A stretch of DNA of 5,236 nucleotides from Brevundimonas sp. (lineage in GTDB: Bacteria > Pseudomonadota > Alphaproteobacteria > Caulobacterales > Caulobacteraceae): the NCBI RefSeq assembly GCF_031082345.1, contig NZ_JAVHLH010000017.1, positions 1 to 5,236 of the forward strand. The letters run 5' to 3'. The first letter of the stretch is position 1. Each line of letters begins with the position of its first letter. This document shows, one piece after another, positions 1 through 5,236 of this stretch. The notes under the pieces were generated by a model. The model was given only the letters and a program-made list of their open reading frames with translations, made no database searches and was not told the origin of the DNA. The position numbers and the translations under genes were made by a program.

Positions 1-812
1 TCGGCGCCGAAGCCCAGACCGCGCTTGCCGACGCGGTCGGACACGATCTTCTCCAGCCCCGCGAACGCACCGGCAACGATGAACAGCACGTTGGTGGTGT
101 CGATCTGGATGAACTCCTGCTGCGGATGCTTGCGGCCGCCCTGCGGGGGCACGGAGGCGACGGTGCCTTCCATGATCTTCAGCAGGGCCTGCTGCACGCC
201 CTCGCCCGAGACGTCGCGGGTGATCGAGGGGTTGTCCGACTTGCGCGAAATCTTGTCGATCTCGTCGATGTAGACGATGCCGCGCTGGGCCCGCTCGACG
301 TTGTAGTCGGACGACTGCAGCAGCTTGAGGATGATGTTCTCGACGTCCTCGCCCACATAACCGGCCTCGGTCAGGGTGGTGGCGTCGGCCATGGTGAAGG
401 GCACGTCGATGATGCGCGCCAGCGTCTGGGCCAGCAGCGTCTTGCCCGAGCCGGTCGGCCCGATCAGCATGATGTTGGACTTGGCCAGCTCGACGTCGTT
501 GTTCTTCGTCGCGTGGTTCAGGCGCTTGTAATGATTGTGGACCGCGACCGAGAGCACCTTCTTGGCGTGCGCCTGACCGATGACGTAGTCGTCCAAGACC
601 TCGCGGATCTCCTTCGGCGACGGCACGCCGTCCTTGGCCTTGGAGAAGGAAATCTTGTGCTCTTCACGGATGATATCCATGCAGAGCTCGACGCATTCAT
701 CGCAGATGAACACGGTCGGCCCGGCGATGAGCTTGCGCACCTCGTGCTGGCTCTTTCCGCAGAATGAGCAGTACAGCGTGCTTTTGGCGTCTGTGCCGGC
801 GGCTTTGGTCAT
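1..812 (-). CDS. clpX: ATP-dependent Clp protease ATP-binding subunit ClpX (partial, C-terminus outside window)
   Basis: ClpX is the AAA+ unfoldase that recognises tagged cytosolic substrates, unfolds them with ATP and threads them into ClpP. About 270 residues are visible of a family length near 420; the gene runs off the left edge with no stop in frame. The N-terminal zinc-binding domain has its four cysteines at 15, 18, 37 and 40 (CSFC...CDEC). The AAA+ module follows: Walker A GPTGSGKT at 118-125, pore-1 loop GYVGED at 151-156, Walker B IVYIDEID at 179-186, and pore-2 RKH at 227-229. The ClpP-docking loop appears as LGF at 266-268, just before the edge. The start ATG reads MTKAAGTD and is preceded by GAGAAGG at about 4 bases, a good ribosome binding site. 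The gene is divergent from the HAD phosphatase gene and is not cotranscribed with clpP here. Identity is secure from full-length motif agreement. Confidence 0.98.
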   Translation of the reverse strand, partial: MTKAAGTDAKSTLYCSFCGKSQHEVRKLIAGPTVFICDECVELCMDIIREEHKISFSKAKDGVPSPKEIREVLDDYVIGQAHAKKVLSVAVHNHYKRLNHATKNNDVELAKSNIMLIGPTGSGKTLLAQTLARIIDVPFTMADATTLTEAGYVGEDVENIILKLLQSSDYNVERAQRGIVYIDEIDKISRKSDNPSITRDVSGEGVQQALLKIMEGTVASVPPQGGRKHPQQEFIQIDTTNVLFIVAGAFAGLEKIVSDRVGKRGLGFGA

Positions 813-1000
813 CGACCCTTCTCACTCCCGCGATGGACCCGATATGGGGCCAGGCGCGCTTCCCTCACGTTGATTCCCGAACAATGGGCGCAAAGGTCTT
901 CAAAAAATGACAATCACCCATCCCGGCGCCCGCCACAACCCCGCGAAAGCGGAGCAGGAGGCGGAAGCGAACGGTTCACTGTTGAGGATGATCGCGGCGA
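813..1000. promoter_or_regulatory. Divergent intergenic region between clpX and the cicA-like gene
   Basis: This 188-base gap separates two genes transcribed away from each other, so it should carry promoters for both (inference). The only AT-rich stretch lies around 895-915, inside otherwise GC-rich DNA, and is the most likely place for a promoter core. I could not find a convincing -35/-10 pair in either direction. On the minus strand CCCCATATC (at 841-849) resembles a heat-shock sigma-32 -10 element 29 bases before clpX, but there is no CTTGAA at the right distance. On the plus strand a CCGC-GAAA-GCGG mini-hairpin with a GNRA loop lies at 941-952. A perfect AGGAGG follows at 956-961 but is too far from any start codon to serve cicA. 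Confidence 0.4.
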
Positions 1001-1648
1001 ATGTCTGACATGGGAAGCAACGCTCCGTTTCGCCAGCCGCCTCGCAAGGATCAGGCCATCGTCGCCTTCGACTTCGACGGCACCCTGACGATCCGCGACA
1101 GTTTCACCGAATTCCTGCGCTGGCGGGCCGGTCCGGGCGGCTGGGCCCTGGGGCTGGTGAAGATGTCGCCGGCCGTGGCCGCCTACGCCCGCAACCACGA
1201 CCGGGGCCGGATCAAGGCCGCCTCGGTGCGCGAATTCCTCCGCGGCGTGGACCGGGCGGCTCTGGAAGCCGACGCCGAACGGTTCGCTGACCGAATTTGG
1301 GACAGGTTCATGCGCCCGGACGCCCTCGCCTGCTGGAACGACTGGGGCGACAGGGGCGCGCACCGCGTCATCGTCACCGCCAGCCCGGAGACGACGGTGG
1401 CGCCCTTCGCCCGACGGCTGGGTGCCGAGGCCCTGCTCGGCACCCCGCTGGTGTTCGACGGCGACGGCCGGGTCACCGGCGCCTTCGCCAGCCCCAACTG
1501 CCGCGGCGAGGAGAAGGTCCGGCGCCTGCGCGCGGTCTATGGCGAGGACGTGCGGTTGACGGCCGCCTATGGCGACACCTCCGGCGACACCGAGATGCTG
1601 GCCATCGCCGACGAGCCGGGATTTCGGGTGTTCACCGGCCGTCCCTGA
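1001..1648 (+). CDS. cicA: HAD-IB family phosphatase, CicA-like
   Basis: This is a cytosolic haloacid-dehalogenase superfamily hydrolase of the phosphoserine-phosphatase-like IB group, 215 residues. All four HAD motifs are visible. Motif I is DFDGT at 24-28 (nucleophile D24, acid/base D26). Motif II is the threonine of VIVTAS (T126). Motif III is a lysine in EEKVRRL (K172). Motif IV is GDTSGDTEM, with Mg-binding D192 and D196. Residues of roughly 35-110 between motifs I and II form the helical C1 cap. The substrate is unknown. In Caulobacter the gene between clpP and clpX is cicA, and I recall that its overexpression disturbs cell morphology; the symbol rests on this position plus family. No strong ribosome site precedes the ATG: only GAGG 13 bases upstream. 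An ATG three codons in is an alternative start. The stop lies 3 bases from the stop of the convergent small gene. Confidence 0.9.
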   Translation: MSDMGSNAPFRQPPRKDQAIVAFDFDGTLTIRDSFTEFLRWRAGPGGWALGLVKMSPAVAAYARNHDRGRIKAASVREFLRGVDRAALEADAERFADRIWDRFMRPDALACWNDWGDRGAHRVIVTASPETTVAPFARRLGAEALLGTPLVFDGDGRVTGAFASPNCRGEEKVRRLRAVYGEDVRLTAAYGDTSGDTEMLAIADEPGFRVFTGRP

Positions 1649-1651
1649 GGC

Positions 1652-1972
1652 TCACCGCCCGTCGGCGTCCACGTCGAAGACCATCGGCTTGCCGCGCGAG
1701 GTGGGGTTCCAGCCCGCCTCGGTCACGGATGTCACCGCATTGCGCACGGCCTCTACGTTGATCCGCTGCTTCTCCATCTCCGGGCGATTATTGGCCCGCA
1801 TCGGCATGGGAAACTGCACCACCGCTTCGCGCTGGAACCCCTGCAGTCTCAGGGTGATGGCCATGCCGTCCCATTTGCCGCCGGCCTTGGGCTGCGGCTG
1901 GCGGCGGATTTCCCACTCATAGGTCTCGCCGTCGACCTCGACGGTCCCGCTGGTCTCGCGCGTGTGTTGCAT
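1652..1972 (-). CDS. Conserved-looking hypothetical protein, 106 residues
   Basis: I do not recognise a named family. The 106-residue product starts MQHTRETSG. It has no signal peptide, no membrane segment and no cysteine, so it is probably a small cytosolic protein. The first half reads as alternating beta strands (GTVEVDGETYEWEIRRQ, then MAITLRLQGF and REAVVQFPMP). The second half has a likely helix (INVEAVRNAVTSVTEA), followed by AGWNPTSRGKPMVFDV. The strands-then-helix layout and the strong wobble-position GC support a real gene. A longer reading from TTG at 1990 is possible, but that codon falls in the U-tract of the terminator after clpP, so the ATG at 1972 (AGG about 6 bases upstream) is preferred. 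It lies 3' of clpP on the same strand and converges on the cicA-like gene. Function is unknown. Confidence 0.75.
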   Translation of the reverse strand: MQHTRETSGTVEVDGETYEWEIRRQPQPKAGGKWDGMAITLRLQGFQREAVVQFPMPMRANNRPEMEKQRINVEAVRNAVTSVTEAGWNPTSRGKPMVFDVDADGR

Positions 1973-1987
1973 GGCGGCCTGATAGCA

Positions 1988-2021
1988 CAAAAGAAAAGGG
2001 CGCGCCGTCTCCGGCGCGCCC
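1988..2021 (-). terminator. Rho-independent terminator downstream of clpP
   Basis: Read on the minus strand, a perfect 9-bp GC stem GGGCGCGCC / GGCGCGCCC (2013-2021 pairing with 1998-2006) encloses a 6-base loop GGAGAC. It is followed at once by TTTTCTTTTG. The element starts 21 bases after the clpP stop codon, which is the expected layout for an intrinsic terminator of clpP. Its T-run ends only 15 bases before the start codon of the next minus-strand gene, so it may also act as a partial terminator between the two. Confidence 0.9.
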
Positions 2022-2042
2022 CCTTAGTCCCGTCCTGCCGGT

Positions 2043-2690
2043 TCAGTCTCCCGGCGTCTTCACGCCATCGGAATCGGCCTGTTCGCGGCGGTCGTAGACG
2101 TGGTCGACGATGCCCCAGTTCTTGGCCTCCTCGGCGCTCATGAAATGGTCGCGGTCGAGGGTCTTCTCGACCTCCTCATAGGTCCGGCCGGTGTGATGGA
2201 CATAGATCTCGTTCAGCCGCTTCTTGGTGTAGCGGATGTCGGCGGCGTGCAGTTCGATGTCCGACGCCTGGCCGCGGAAACCGCCCGAGGGCTGGTGCAC
2301 CATGACCCGGGCGTTCGGCAGGGCCACGCGCTGGCCGGCGGCGCCGGCGGTCAGGATCAGCGAGCCGGCCGAGGCGGCCATGCCCATGCACACCGTCGAA
2401 ACCGGCGAGCGGATGTATTGCATGGTGTCGTAGATCGCCAGCGCCGACGACACCTGGCCGCCCGGGCTGTTGATGTACATGCTGATTTCCTTCTTCGGGT
2501 TCTCCGATTCCAGGAACAGCAGCTGGGCGCAGATCAGCGACGCCATGCCGTCCTCGAACGGACCGGTCAGGAAGATGATCCGCTCGCGCAGCAGGCGCGA
2601 GAAGATGTCGAAAGCCCGCTCGCCCCGGCTGGACTGCTCCACCACCATGGGGACGAGGTTCATGTTCATCAGTTCGATCGGATCGCGCAT
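2043..2690 (-). CDS. clpP: ATP-dependent Clp protease proteolytic subunit ClpP
   Basis: ClpP is the cytosolic serine peptidase that forms a double heptameric barrel and degrades substrates fed by ClpX or ClpA. The product is 215 residues, slightly longer than the usual 200-207, with the extra length in a polar C-terminal tail ([16 protein letters not shown]). The catalytic triad is Ser107 (GMAASAGS), His132 (VMVHQPSGG) and Asp181 (LDRDHFM). These match the spacing of the E. coli enzyme. The oxyanion-strand motif INSPGGQV lies at 73-80. The N-terminus [29 protein letters not shown] contains the stretch normally processed or forming the axial loop. The start is supported by AGAAGG 5 bases upstream. 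A strong terminator follows. The cicA-like gene and a small gene separate it from clpX, so the two subunits are expressed from separate units. Very confident. Confidence 0.98.
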   Translation of the reverse strand: MRDPIELMNMNLVPMVVEQSSRGERAFDIFSRLLRERIIFLTGPFEDGMASLICAQLLFLESENPKKEISMYINSPGGQVSSALAIYDTMQYIRSPVSTVCMGMAASAGSLILTAGAAGQRVALPNARVMVHQPSGGFRGQASDIELHAADIRYTKKRLNEIYVHHTGRTYEEVEKTLDRDHFMSAEEAKNWGIVDHVYDRREQADSDGVKTPGD

Positions 2691-2746
2691 TCAGGCCTTC
2701 TCGGGATGCTGTGGCGGCGACTCACCGGTCGCGCGCCTGTAGACAG

Positions 2747-2775
2747 GATATCGCGTCGTCAGGCCGAGGATGCAA
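2747..2775 (-). promoter_or_regulatory. Candidate clpP promoter
   Basis: On the minus strand, TTGCAT (2770-2775) and GATATC (2747-2752) are 17 bases apart, in the gap between the upstream hypothetical gene and clpP. The -35 matches TTGACA at four of six positions. The -10 is weak against TATAAT, but alphaproteobacterial -10 boxes are often GC-tolerant. It would give a leader of about 50 bases ahead of the clpP start. This is the best housekeeping-type pair I can find there; it is a pattern match only. Confidence 0.4.
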
Positions 2776-2789
2776 GGCGCGGGCCGCGC

Positions 2790-2805
2790 GCCGCCCGCGG
2801 GCGGC
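2790..2805. repeat. 16-base perfect GC palindrome between gene A and clpP
   Basis: GCCGCCCGCGGGCGGC is a perfect self-complementary sequence, lying 5 bases past the stop codon of the minus-strand gene ending at 2811. It could fold into a hairpin in that transcript and partly end it, but no T-run follows, so it is not a classic intrinsic terminator. It also lies just upstream of the candidate clpP -35 element and could instead be a protein-binding site. Confidence 0.5.
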
Positions 2806-2810
2806 GGCTG

Positions 2811-3767
2811 TCATTCCTCGTCGGAAGGCTCGCCTTCGGAGGTCGGAGGATCGACATCGCGCCGGTCGCGGACCATGTCGGCGGCAATCACCGACGCCTG
2901 TCCGCGCGGATTCTGTCGCAGCACCGGCGACCCCTGAACCTCGTACAGCGAGGTCAGATAGGAGACATCCCACCCGGTCAGCCCGTCCACGCCGCCCGGG
3001 GCGTCGAACAGGTTCAATATGGTGTCATAGGCCGCGGTCTCCGCCTCGGGATCGACCTGAACCAGGGTCACGAAGGCGAGATAGTCCGCCAATTGGGCCA
3101 GGTTGACCTGTCCCAGCCGGTCGACGTCGACGATGATCATCGCCTTCTTCAGATCGTCGCGGATCTGGGTGCTCAGGCGCGAGGCGGCGAAGACATTGAT
3201 CTGCGGCGGGGCCTCATCCCCCGACAGGCGCACCGCCCGCTGGCCGGTGTCGGCGTTCACCGGCAGGCTGATCTGCCACCAGCGCACCGGCCGGTCGACG
3301 GTGCGGAACGCCTCCAGCGCCGCGCTGCCCCGGTCGAGGCCTGCGACGCCGATGCGGAACGCCCGGCGGCTCTCTTCCACCATCGCATCGGCCAGGGCGG
3401 CGCCGTCGGCTGTGAAGACGATGAAGACATTGGCCCGGCAGCCCGGCTCGCCGATATCGAGGCCGAGGTCCAGGGCCACCTGGGACACCCGGTCGGCCAC
3501 GGCCTGTCCCAGGTCCGGGCGGACGTTGACGACGCCGACGCACAGCCGGTCGTGCCAGCGCGCCAGTCCGCGCCGCCCGGCCGGGGCGCCCACCTCCCCG
3601 ACGAATTCCCGGACCATTTCCTCCAGCGCCCGCCCCTCGACGACCACATCCTCGAGCGTCGCCGTTGCTTCCGGCGGGTCCTGCGGGGGCGGCGGGCTCT
3701 GGGGGAGCGCATCCTGGGGAGACGCGAACGTCGAGAGCATGGCGGCGATGAACGCCCAACTGGTCAT
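2811..3767 (-). CDS. Putative exported protein of unknown function (paralogue A)
   Basis: This 318-residue protein has no function I can name. It starts with a short hydrophobic stretch (WAFIAAMLSTFA, 4-15) that looks like a signal peptide without a strong positive n-region, then a Pro/Gln/Ala-rich linker to about 37. Next comes LEDVVVEGRALEEMVREF (38-55), RRGLARW (65-71) and a core with cysteines at 76 and 110 (LCVGV, EPGCRANVFIVF). DRPVRWWQISLP is at 158-169 and RDDLKKAMIIVDVDRL at 203-218. The C-terminal block is LADYLAFVTLVQVDP (226-240), DTILNLFD (248-255) and GLTGWDVSYLTSLY (262-275), followed by an acidic tail ending EPSDEE. It is clearly homologous to the next gene upstream along most of its length. 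The start ATG has AGGA 8 bases upstream. The gap to the upstream paralogue is 33 bases, suggesting one operon. Probably periplasmic or envelope-associated (inference). Confidence 0.85.
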   Translation of the reverse strand: MTSWAFIAAMLSTFASPQDALPQSPPPPQDPPEATATLEDVVVEGRALEEMVREFVGEVGAPAGRRGLARWHDRLCVGVVNVRPDLGQAVADRVSQVALDLGLDIGEPGCRANVFIVFTADGAALADAMVEESRRAFRIGVAGLDRGSAALEAFRTVDRPVRWWQISLPVNADTGQRAVRLSGDEAPPQINVFAASRLSTQIRDDLKKAMIIVDVDRLGQVNLAQLADYLAFVTLVQVDPEAETAAYDTILNLFDAPGGVDGLTGWDVSYLTSLYEVQGSPVLRQNPRGQASVIAADMVRDRRDVDPPTSEGEPSDEE

Positions 3768-3800
3768 GCGGTTTTCCTGATATCCCTTGCCGGCGCGGGC

Positions 3801-4718
3801 CTACGGCAGGTCGCCGGCCTCGGCGTCTGACGCCCGTGCACGCCGCAGGTTTCGTAGCAGCTGCCGCGTCTGGTCGCTGGCCCGGATACGTTCCGACGGG
3901 CCGGTATAGAGCGCGTCCAGATAGGCGCGATCCCAGCCGGTCAGGCCCGGACTGCCTTCCGGATCGTCGAACAGGTTGAGGATGGTCGAGAACCGGCTGG
4001 TGTCGCCCTCGGGATCCACCTGGGCCAGCGCCACCATGGAAAGATAATCGGCCAGTTGCGGCAGGCCGACCCCGTTCACATATTCGCCGTCGACGACGAT
4101 GATCACCTTGTTCATGTCGTCGCGGAGCCACCGACCCTTGTTGAGCAGGCCCTCGCCCGGGATCCGGGGAGAACTCTCGTCACCCGGCATCCGGATGCCG
4201 ACATCGCCCGTGTATGCATTGGTGGGCACGCTGACATGCCACCAGCGCACCGGCCGGTCCGAGAAGCGGAAATCCTCAAGCGCGACATCGCCCCTGTCGA
4301 GTCCGCCGACCCCCAGATGGAAGACCCGCTCCCGACGCTCGACCATGGCGTCGCCCAGCGACTGGCCGTCCTCGGCGAAGACGATGAGAATATTGGCCCG
4401 GCATCCGGGATCGCCGGGCCTGAGCCCATACGCCAGAGCCACGCGGGACACATGATCCGCCACCGCCTGGGCGATGTCCTGCCGGATGCCGCTCACGCCG
4501 ACGCAGACGCCGCCTCTCCAGCGGGCCAGGCCGCGCCGACGAGGAGGCGCCGAGACCTCGTCGACGAACTCGCGGGTCAGTTCCTCCAGCCGCCGGCCCT
4601 CGACGACGACCTCCTCGAGCGCGACGGCAGGCGGCTCCTGCGCGGCGGAAGACGCGGCCTGGGCGGGAGCCGGATCCTGAACGAGGGCCAGGGCGGCCAG
4701 CACGACGATCAGCGACAT
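3801..4718 (-). CDS. Putative exported protein of unknown function (paralogue B)
   Basis: This 305-residue protein is a paralogue of A, with unknown function. The N-terminus MSLIVVLAALALVQDPAPAQA resembles a signal peptide, with a likely cut near AQA at 19-21, followed by an Ala/Pro linker. Shared landmarks are LEEVVVEGRRLEELTREF (34-51), RRGLARW (61-67), Cys72 and Cys106 in the same contexts as in A, DRPVRWWHVSVP (154-165), RDDMNKVIIVVD (199-210), LADYLSMVALAQVDP (222-236), STILNLFDDP (244-253) and GLTGWDRAYLDALY (258-271). The tail is basic then acidic, without the long acidic end of A. A strong GGAGG lies 6 bases before the ATG, fixing the start. The 98-base gap to the upstream paralogue has no clear terminator; a weak -10-like TAGAAA is present on the minus strand but has no good -35. 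Confidence 0.87.
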   Translation of the reverse strand: MSLIVVLAALALVQDPAPAQAASSAAQEPPAVALEEVVVEGRRLEELTREFVDEVSAPPRRRGLARWRGGVCVGVSGIRQDIAQAVADHVSRVALAYGLRPGDPGCRANILIVFAEDGQSLGDAMVERRERVFHLGVGGLDRGDVALEDFRFSDRPVRWWHVSVPTNAYTGDVGIRMPGDESSPRIPGEGLLNKGRWLRDDMNKVIIVVDGEYVNGVGLPQLADYLSMVALAQVDPEGDTSRFSTILNLFDDPEGSPGLTGWDRAYLDALYTGPSERIRASDQTRQLLRNLRRARASDAEAGDLP

Positions 4719-4816
4719 CCCAGCCCTCCAGCCGGCCCTCTCAGCCGACGGTTGGAATTTCTATCACGAGGCACGGGTAGCGGGAAGCGGCCCGGCCCGA
4801 CGCGGCGTCAGACCAA

Positions 4817-5236
4817 TCAGGGTTCGTCGGCGGGCCCGGCGTCGTTGGCGGGCCCGGGGTCGGTCGACAGAATCTCCATCAGGGCGTCGGCCTGGACCGG
4901 CTGGTTCAAACGGTTCGGCCTGGCGTCATACAGCGCTGTCAGATAGGCCCAATCCCATTCGGTCAGACCTGAGACCCCCCGGTCCCCGTCGGGGAGGTTG
5001 AGAACCGTATCAAATCTCCCGGTTTCGCCGTTTGGGTCGATCTGGGCCAGAACGAGCATCGCCAGATAATCCGAGAGGGCCGTGAAATCCGTGCCTTCCA
5101 GCCTGGGCACGTCCAGGATGATGATGGCCCTGCGAATAACGTCCATGATTCCCTGGCCCCGGTAGGACCGGTTGTAGGAATTCCCGCACGGCTCCGGCCC
5201 CTGGAATATCTTGATCGCCAGACACTTTCCGTCCTC
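4817..5236 (-). CDS. Partial third paralogue (C) of the exported-protein family, 5' end outside window
   Basis: The frame stays open to the right edge, giving 139 visible residues of a longer protein; an internal ATG at 5146 is not the real start, because homology continues upstream of it. The segment MDVIRRAIIILDVPRL matches RDDLKKAMIIVDVDRL in A. It is followed by LSDYLAMLVLAQIDP, DTVLNLPD and GLTEWDWAYLTALY, the same C-terminal block as in A and B. Upstream of that, the visible stretch (EDGKCLAIKIFQGPEPCGNSYNRSYRGQG) departs from A and B and has two cysteines at visible positions 5 and 17 that those proteins lack at this point. The tail is Pro/Asp/Ala-rich and ends PADEP. Signal peptide and N-terminal half cannot be judged. 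Function unknown; same family with high confidence. Confidence 0.85.
   Translation of the reverse strand, partial: EDGKCLAIKIFQGPEPCGNSYNRSYRGQGIMDVIRRAIIILDVPRLEGTDFTALSDYLAMLVLAQIDPNGETGRFDTVLNLPDGDRGVSGLTEWDWAYLTALYDARPNRLNQPVQADALMEILSTDPGPANDAGPADEP

Noticed and set aside
126..767. 213-residue open frame on the plus strand
   Set aside because: It is antisense to clpX, whose identity is certain from zinc-finger and Walker motifs.
841..849. CCCCATATC on the minus strand upstream of clpX, resembling a sigma-32 -10 element
   Set aside because: No CTTGAA-like -35 element lies 13-15 bases upstream of it, so it is not supported as a heat-shock promoter.
914..1363. 149-residue minus-strand frame over the start of the cicA-like gene
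   Set aside because: It overlaps the HAD motif I region of the plus-strand gene and shows no recognisable protein features.
1973..1990. TTG start extending the small gene by six residues
   Set aside because: The TTG is inside the terminator T-run and has no ribosome site; the ATG at 1972 fits better.
2100..3830. 576-residue open frame on the plus strand
   Set aside because: It lies antisense to clpP and paralogue A, and its translation is low-complexity Arg/His/Asp/Val-rich with no family features. Long antisense frames are normal in high-GC DNA.
3214..4131. 305-residue minus-strand frame spanning the A/B junction
   Set aside because: It is an out-of-frame reading of A and B, rich in Arg/Gly/Pro. 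The in-frame genes have shared family motifs and ribosome sites.
4056..4946. 296-residue open frame on the plus strand
   Set aside because: It is antisense to paralogues B and C, which have conserved motifs and a strong ribosome site for B. The plus-strand product resembles no protein.
1..5236. CRISPR array, tRNA, rRNA, insertion sequence or phage attachment site
   Set aside because: I saw no regular direct repeats with spacers, no cloverleaf or rRNA-like sequence, no transposase and no terminal inverted repeats.

Overview
This is a high-GC alphaproteobacterial chromosomal window, most likely from Caulobacterales (Caulobacter/Brevundimonas type). The main reason is gene order. A clpP gene and a clpX gene are not adjacent, as they are in most bacteria, but are separated by a HAD-family phosphatase gene matching cicA. 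That arrangement is the one I recall being described for Caulobacter crescentus. The genus call is inference from gene order, protein style and codon use.

Layout from left to right. Positions 1-812 (minus) hold the N-terminal two thirds of clpX, cut by the left edge. Positions 813-1000 are a divergent intergenic region. Positions 1001-1648 (plus) are the cicA-like HAD-IB phosphatase. Positions 1652-1972 (minus) are a small unrecognised cytosolic protein gene, convergent with cicA and only 3 bases from it. Positions 1988-2021 are a clear rho-independent terminator for the minus strand. Positions 2043-2690 (minus) are clpP, complete with its Ser-His-Asp triad. Positions 2691-2810 hold a possible clpP promoter and a 16-base perfect GC palindrome. 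From 2811 to the right edge there are three tandem minus-strand paralogues: A at 2811-3767, B at 3801-4718, and C at 4817-5236 with its 5' part missing. A and B look like exported proteins of about 300 residues. All three share a C-terminal block with consensus DYLxMxxLxQxDP ... TxLNL ... GLTxWDxxYLxxLY.

Functionally, the left half encodes the two subunits of the ClpXP protease: ClpX, the AAA+ unfoldase, and ClpP, the tetradecameric serine peptidase. They lie in separate transcription units here. The gene order on the minus strand is C-B-A-clpP-small gene, and the terminator after clpP ends that run, so the small gene depends on read-through or its own promoter.

The paralogue cluster is the least explained part. 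I do not recognise a characterised function for it. The C-terminal block has a motif layout reminiscent of DUF2927-type putative lipoproteins (metallopeptidase-like, as I remember them), but without the acidic/His metal-binding helix. The proteins also carry a TonB-box-like EVVVEGR segment just after the signal peptide. Both points are hypotheses to be tested by profile search and structure prediction.
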